NCBI GenBank assembly: GCA_032718475.1
Contig: JAUCBJ010006131.1
Span: 1 to 25,231, forward strand
Source of the DNA: Nemertoderma westbladi
Taxonomy: Eukaryota; Xenacoelomorpha; Nemertodermatida; Nemertodermatidae
Reading direction: 5' to 3'
Length of the DNA: 25,231 nucleotides
Below, in pieces: positions 20,461 to 25,231 of this stretch; position 1 is the first letter of the stretch; the number at the start of each line of letters is the position of its first letter. The translations under genes were made by a program, and so were the position numbers. Under the pieces are notes generated by a model. The model was not told where the DNA came from. It saw nothing but the letters and a program-made list of their open reading frames with translations, and made no database searches.

Positions 20461-21573
20461 AAGGGCGTGCAGTTGCATAACGATCCAGTACAGAAGGGCG
20501 TACAGTTGTATAATGATCCAGTACAGAAGGGCGTAAAGTTGCATAATGATCCAGTACAGAAGGGCGTACAGTTGTATAATGATCCAGTACAGAAGGGCGT
20601 ACAGTTGCATAATGATCCAGTACAGAAGGGCGTGCAGTTGCATAACGATCCAGTACAGAAGGGCGTGCAGTTGCATAACGATCCAGTACAGAAGGGCGTA
20701 CAGTTGCATAATGATCCAGTACAGAAGGGCGTGCAGTTGCATAACGAACCAGTACAGAAGGGCGTACAGTTGCATAATGATCCAGTACAGAAGGGCGTAC
20801 AGTTGCATAATGATCCAGTACAGAAGGGCGTACAGTTGCATAATGATCCAGTACAGAAGGGCGTACAGTTGCATAATGATCCAGTACAGAAGGGCGTACA
20901 GTTGCATAATGATCCAGTACAGAAGGGCGTGCAGTTGCATAACGATCCAGTACAGAAGGGCGTGCAGTTGCATAACGATCCAGTACAGAAGGGCGTACAG
21001 TTGCATAATGATCCAGTACAGAAGGGCGTACAGTTGCATAATGATCCAGTACAGAAGGGCGTGCAGTTGCATAACGATCCAGTACAGAAGGGCGTACAGT
21101 TGCATAATGATCCAGTACAGAAGGGCGTACAGTTGCATAATGATCCAGTACAGAAGGGCGTACAGTTGCATAATGATCCAGTACAGAAGGGCGTACAGTT
21201 GCATAATGATCCAGTACAGAAGGGCGTACAGTTGCATAATGATCCAGTACAGAAGGGCGTGCAGTTGCATAACGATCCAGTACAGAAGGGCGTGCAGTTG
21301 CATAACGATCCAGTACAGAAGGGCGTACAGTTGCATAATGATCCAGTACAGAAGGGCGTGCAGTTGCATAACGATCCAGTACAGAAGGGCGTACAGTTGC
21401 ATAATGATCCAGTACAGAAGGGCGTACAGTTGCATAATGATCCAGTACAGAAGGGCGTACAGTTGCATAATGATCCAGTACAGAAGGGCGTACAGTTGCA
21501 TAATGATCCAGTACAGAAGGGCGTGCAGTTGCATAACGATCCAGTACAGAAGGGCGTACAGTTGCATAATGAT
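20461..21573 (+). repeat. Half-period block, copy 2 of 3
   Basis: Paired type-B units start at 20632, 20929 and 21259: the same 297/330 spacing as copy 1, at an offset of 2416 bp. It differs from copy 1 by several substitutions (for example AACGAACC at 20740), so it is older than the 4832-bp duplication. It ends where the 4832-bp block copy 2 begins. Confidence 0.75.
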
Positions 21574-22740
21574 CCAGTACAGAAGGGCGTGCAGTTGCAT
21601 AATGATCCAATACAGAAGGGCGTGCAGTTGCATAATGATCCAGTACAGAAGGGCGTACAGTTGCAAAATGATCCAGACAACTTGGTACAGTTGCATAATG
21701 ATCCAGTACAGAAGGGCGTGCAGTTGCATAATGATCCAGTACAGAAGGGCGTACAGTTGCATAATGATCCAGTACAGAAGGGCGTGCAGTTGCATAACGA
21801 ACCAGTACAGAAGGGCGTACAGTTGCATAATGATCCAGTACAGAAGGGCGTGCAGTTGTATAATGATCCAATACAGAAGGGCGTACAGTTGTATAATGAT
21901 CCAGTACAGAAGGGCGTGCAGTTGCATAACGATCCAGTACAGAAGGGTGTACAGTTGCATAATGATCCAGTACAGAAGGGCGTACAGTTGTATAATGATC
22001 CAGTACAGAAGGGCGTACAGTTGTATAATGATCCAGTACAGAAGGGCGTACAGTTGCAAAATGATCCAGACAACTTGGTACAGTTGCATAATGATCCAGT
22101 ACAGAAGGGCGTGCAGTTGTATAATGATCCAGTACAGAAGGGCGTACAGTTGCATAATGATCCAGTACAGAAGGGCGTACAGTTGTATAATGATCCAGTA
22201 CAGAAGGGCGTGCAGTTGTATAATGATCCAGTACAGAAGGGCGTACAGTTGCATAATGATCCAGTACAGAAGGGCGTGCAGTTGCATAATGATCCAGTAC
22301 AGAAGGGCGTACAGTTGTATAATGATCCAGTACAGAAGGGCGTGCAGTTGCATAACGATCCAGTACAGAAGGGCGTACAGTTGCATAATGATCCAGTACA
22401 GAAGGGCGTACAGTTGTATAATGATCCAGTACAGAAGGGCGTAAAGTTGCATAATGATCCAGTACAGAAGGGCGTACAGTTGCATAATGATCCAGTACAG
22501 AAGGGCGTACAGTTGCATAATGATCCAGTACAGAAGGGCGTACAGTTGTATAATGATCCAGTACAGAAGGGCGTGCAGTTGCATAACGATCCAGTACAGA
22601 AGGGCGTACAGTTGCATAACGATCCAGTACAGAAGGGCGTACAGTTGCATAACGATCCAGTACAGAAGGGCGTACAGTTGCATAATGATCCAGTACAGAA
22701 GGGCGTACAGTTGCATAATGATCCAGTACAGAAGGGCGTA

Positions 22741-22789
22741 CAGTTGCAAAATGATCCAGATTGTAAATGATCCAGTACAGAAGGGCGTA
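22741..22789 (+). repeat. 49-bp junction unit 3
   Basis: Same junction, 4832 bp downstream of the first copy. Confidence 0.9.
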
Positions 22790-22876
22790 CAGTTGCAAAA
22801 TGATCCAGACAACTTGGTACAGTTGCATAATGATCCAGTACAGAAGGGCGTGCAGTTGTATAATGATCCAGTACAG

Positions 22877-23989
22877 AAGGGCGTGCAGTTGCATAACGAT
22901 CCAGTACAGAAGGGCGTACAGTTGCATAATGATCCAGTACAGAAGGGCGTACAGTTGCATAATGATCCAGTACAGAAGGGCGTACAGTTGCATAATGATC
23001 CAGTACAGAAGGGCGTACAGTTGCATAATGATCCAGTACAGAAGGGCGTGCAGTTGCATAACGATCCAGTACAGAAGGGCGTGCAGTTGCATAACGATCC
23101 AGTACAGAAGGGCGTACAGTTGCATAATGATCCAGTACAGAAGGGCGTGCAGTTGCATAACGATCCAGTACAGAAGGGCGTACAGTTGCATAATGATCCA
23201 GTACAGAAGGGCGTACAGTTGCATAATGATCCAGTACAGAAGGGCGTACAGTTGCATAATGATCCAGTACAGAAGGGCGTACAGTTGCATAATGATCCAG
23301 TACAGAAGGGCGTACAGTTGCATAATGATCCAGTACAGAAGGGCGTGCAGTTGCATAACGATCCAGTACAGAAGGGCGTGCAGTTGCATAACGATCCAGT
23401 ACAGAAGGGCGTACAGTTGCATAATGATCCAGTACAGAAGGGCGTACAGTTGCATAATGATCCAGTACAGAAGGGCGTGCAGTTGCATAACGATCCAGTA
23501 CAGAAGGGCGTACAGTTGCATAATGATCCAGTACAGAAGGGCGTACAGTTGCATAATGATCCAGTACAGAAGGGCGTACAGTTGCATAATGATCCAGTAC
23601 AGAAGGGCGTACAGTTGCATAATGATCCAGTACAGAAGGGCGTACAGTTGCATAATGATCCAGTACAGAAGGGCGTGCAGTTGCATAACGATCCAGTACA
23701 GAAGGGCGTGCAGTTGCATAACGATCCAGTACAGAAGGGCGTACAGTTGCATAATGATCCAGTACAGAAGGGCGTGCAGTTGCATAACGATCCAGTACAG
23801 AAGGGCGTACAGTTGCATAATGATCCAGTACAGAAGGGCGTACAGTTGCATAATGATCCAGTACAGAAGGGCGTACAGTTGCATAATGATCCAGTACAGA
23901 AGGGCGTACAGTTGCATAATGATCCAGTACAGAAGGGCGTGCAGTTGCATAACGATCCAGTACAGAAGGGCGTACAGTTGCATAATGAT
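22877..23989 (+). repeat. Half-period block, copy 3 of 3
   Basis: This is copy 1 shifted by 4832 bp, inside the second higher-order block (type-B pair starting at 23048). Confidence 0.75.
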
Positions 23990-24172
23990 CCAGTACAGAA
24001 GGGCGTACAGTTGCATAATGATCCAGTACAGAAGGGCGTACAGTTGCATAACGATCCAGTACAGAAGGGCGTACAGTTGCATAACGATCCAGTACAGAAG
24101 GGCGTACAGTTGTATAATGATCCAGTACAGAAGGGCGTACAGTTGTATAATGATCCAGTACAGAAGGGCGTA

Positions 24173-24221
24173 CAGTTGCAAAATGATCCAGATTGTAAAT
24201 GATCCAGTACAGAAGGGCGTA
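24173..24221 (+). repeat. 49-bp junction unit 4
   Basis: Same junction, 4832 bp downstream of the second copy and 1432 bp downstream of the third. Confidence 0.9.
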
Positions 24222-25231
24222 CAGTTGCAAAATGATCCAGACAACTTGGTACAGTTGCATAATGATCCAGTACAGAAGGGCGTGCAGTTGTATAATGATC
24301 CAGTACAGAAGGGCGTACAGTTGCAAAATGATCCAGACAACTTGGTACAGTTGCATAATGATCCAGTACAGAAGGGCGTGCAGTTGTATAATGATCCAGT
24401 ACAGAAGGGCGTGCAGTTGTATAATGATCCAGTACAGAAGGGCGTGCAGTTGTATAATGATCCAATACAGAAGGGCGTACAGTTGCATAATGATCCAGTA
24501 CAGAAGGGCGTACAGTTGCATAATGATCCAGTACAGAAGGGCGTGCAGTTGTATAATGATCCAGTACAGAAGGGCGTGCAGTTGCATAACGATCCAGTAC
24601 AGAAGGGCGTACAGTTGCATAATGATCCAGTACAGAAGGGCGTAAAGTTGCATAATGATCCAGTACAGAAGGGCGTACAGTTGTATAATGATCCAGTACA
24701 GAAGGGCGTACAGTTGCAAAATGATCCAGACAACTTGGTACAGTTGCATAATGATCCAGTACAGAAGGGCGTGCAGTTGTATAATGATCCAGTACAGAAG
24801 GGCGTGCAGTTGTATAATGATCCAGTACAGAAGGGCGTGCAGTTGTATAATGATCCAATACAGAAGGGCGTACAGTTGCATAATGATCCAGTACAGAAGG
24901 GCGTACAGTTGCATAATGATCCAGTACAGAAGGGCGTGCAGTTGTATAATGATCCAGTACAGAAGGGCGTGCAGTTGCATAACGATCCAGTACAGAAGGG
25001 CGTACAGTTGCATAATGATCCAGTACAGAAGGGCGTAAAGTTGCATAATGATCCAGTACAGAAGGGCGTACAGTTGTATAATGATCCAGTACAGAAGGGC
25101 GTACAGTTGCATAACGATCCAGTACAGAAGGGCGTACAGTTGCATAATGATCCAGTACAGAAGGGCGTGCAGTTGCATAACGATCCAGTACAGAAGGGCG
25201 TACAGTTGTATAATGATCCAGTACAGAAGGG

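Larger units (their letters stand above)
10919..25231 (+). repeat. 33-bp satellite array, about 430 copies, open at right edge
   Basis: Head-to-tail units of 33 bp starting CAGTTGCATAATGATCC and ending AGAAGGGCGTA, without interruption from 10919 to the window end. Common variable sites are GTA/GTG at the unit junction, CAT/TAT/CAA after TTG, AAT/AAC, and CCAGTA/CCAATA. About two dozen units are 30 bp (ending GACAACTTGGTA). Irregular units are 22 bp (10933-10954), 32 bp (C lost after 12416), 34 bp (extra T near 15942) and 49 bp (four times). Each unit has one GATC and at least one CpG. Five of the six frames lack stops in the consensus, producing open frames of up to 4553 codons on the minus strand (11072-24733) and 2331 on the plus strand (10943-17938). 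I regard these as artefacts. Chromosomal location (centromeric, subtelomeric or interstitial) is unknown. Confidence 0.97.
21573..25231 (+). repeat. Higher-order satellite block, copy 2 (cut by window end)
   Basis: Second copy of 16741-20399; it still matches at the last base of the window, so its true length is unknown. 4832 bp corresponds to 146 units once six 30-bp and two 49-bp units are counted. Confidence 0.85.

Noticed and set aside
11072-24733. 4553-codon minus-strand open frame rich in TPFCTGSLCNC, and similar giant frames (10943-17938, 14218-24858, 17322-25178, 17935-22770)
   Set aside because: They follow from a 33-bp repeat with stop-free frames. They change reading (TPFCTGSLCNC, YALLYWIIMQL, DHYATVRPSVL) at frame-shifting units, overlap each other on both strands, and have no unique sequence at either end.
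10919-25231. CRISPR-like array
   Set aside because: Units are contiguous with no unique spacers, and the surrounding genome is animal-like.
1-25231. tRNA genes
   Set aside because: A by-eye search for the T-loop GGTTCRA pattern with an acceptor stem found none; a dedicated scan was not possible.

Overview
The window is nuclear DNA from an animal, most likely an invertebrate. Evidence: one metazoan-type SLC22 transporter gene, a decayed LINE reverse transcriptase, several non-autonomous DNA transposons with target-site duplications, AT-rich intergenic sequence, and a very long tandem satellite. There is no operon structure and no tRNA, rRNA or CRISPR array that I can see. The species cannot be fixed from the sequence.

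Layout. Positions 1-593 are AT-rich intergenic DNA with a short direct repeat. Positions 594-2150 are a cluster of fold-back elements: an outer inverted repeat (594-1370), a second element nested inside it (693-1172, 8-bp target duplication TAATCGTT) and a third, related one (1463-2142, target duplication GGTAAAAC). The last two share the terminal inverted repeat GGTCCTACGAATTACCC, and the arms are short tandem repeats of about 10 bp. Positions 2151-3475 hold homopolymer G and C tracts and a degenerate minisatellite of about 31 bp. Positions 3475-3904 are the broken C-terminal part of a LINE reverse transcriptase.

The only convincing intact gene is an uninterrupted 617-codon reading frame on the minus strand (6082-7935), encoding a 12-transmembrane SLC22-family (organic cation/anion/carnitine-type) transporter. 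It lies between transposon-rich stretches, and no neighbouring gene is functionally linked to it.

Positions 8595-10151 look like one element bounded by inverted arrays of a 15-bp unit (GGGGGGCAATTGTCC). Nested in it is an almost perfect 873-bp palindrome with TA duplications (8901-9773), which looks like a Tc1/mariner-type MITE. A small possible MITE (10724-10916) abuts the satellite.

From 10919 to the right edge, 14.3 kb (57% of the window) is a 33-bp satellite of about 430 copies, still continuing at the edge. It contains a 30-bp variant unit, rare 22-, 32-, 34- and 49-bp irregular units, and higher-order structure: a near-identical duplication at an offset of 4832 bp, a block repeated three times at 2416-bp spacing (exactly half), and 9/10-unit sub-periods. 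Because 33 bp is 11 codons and five of the six frames of the unit lack a stop, the array produces enormous open frames (up to 4553 codons) that I treat as artefacts, not genes.
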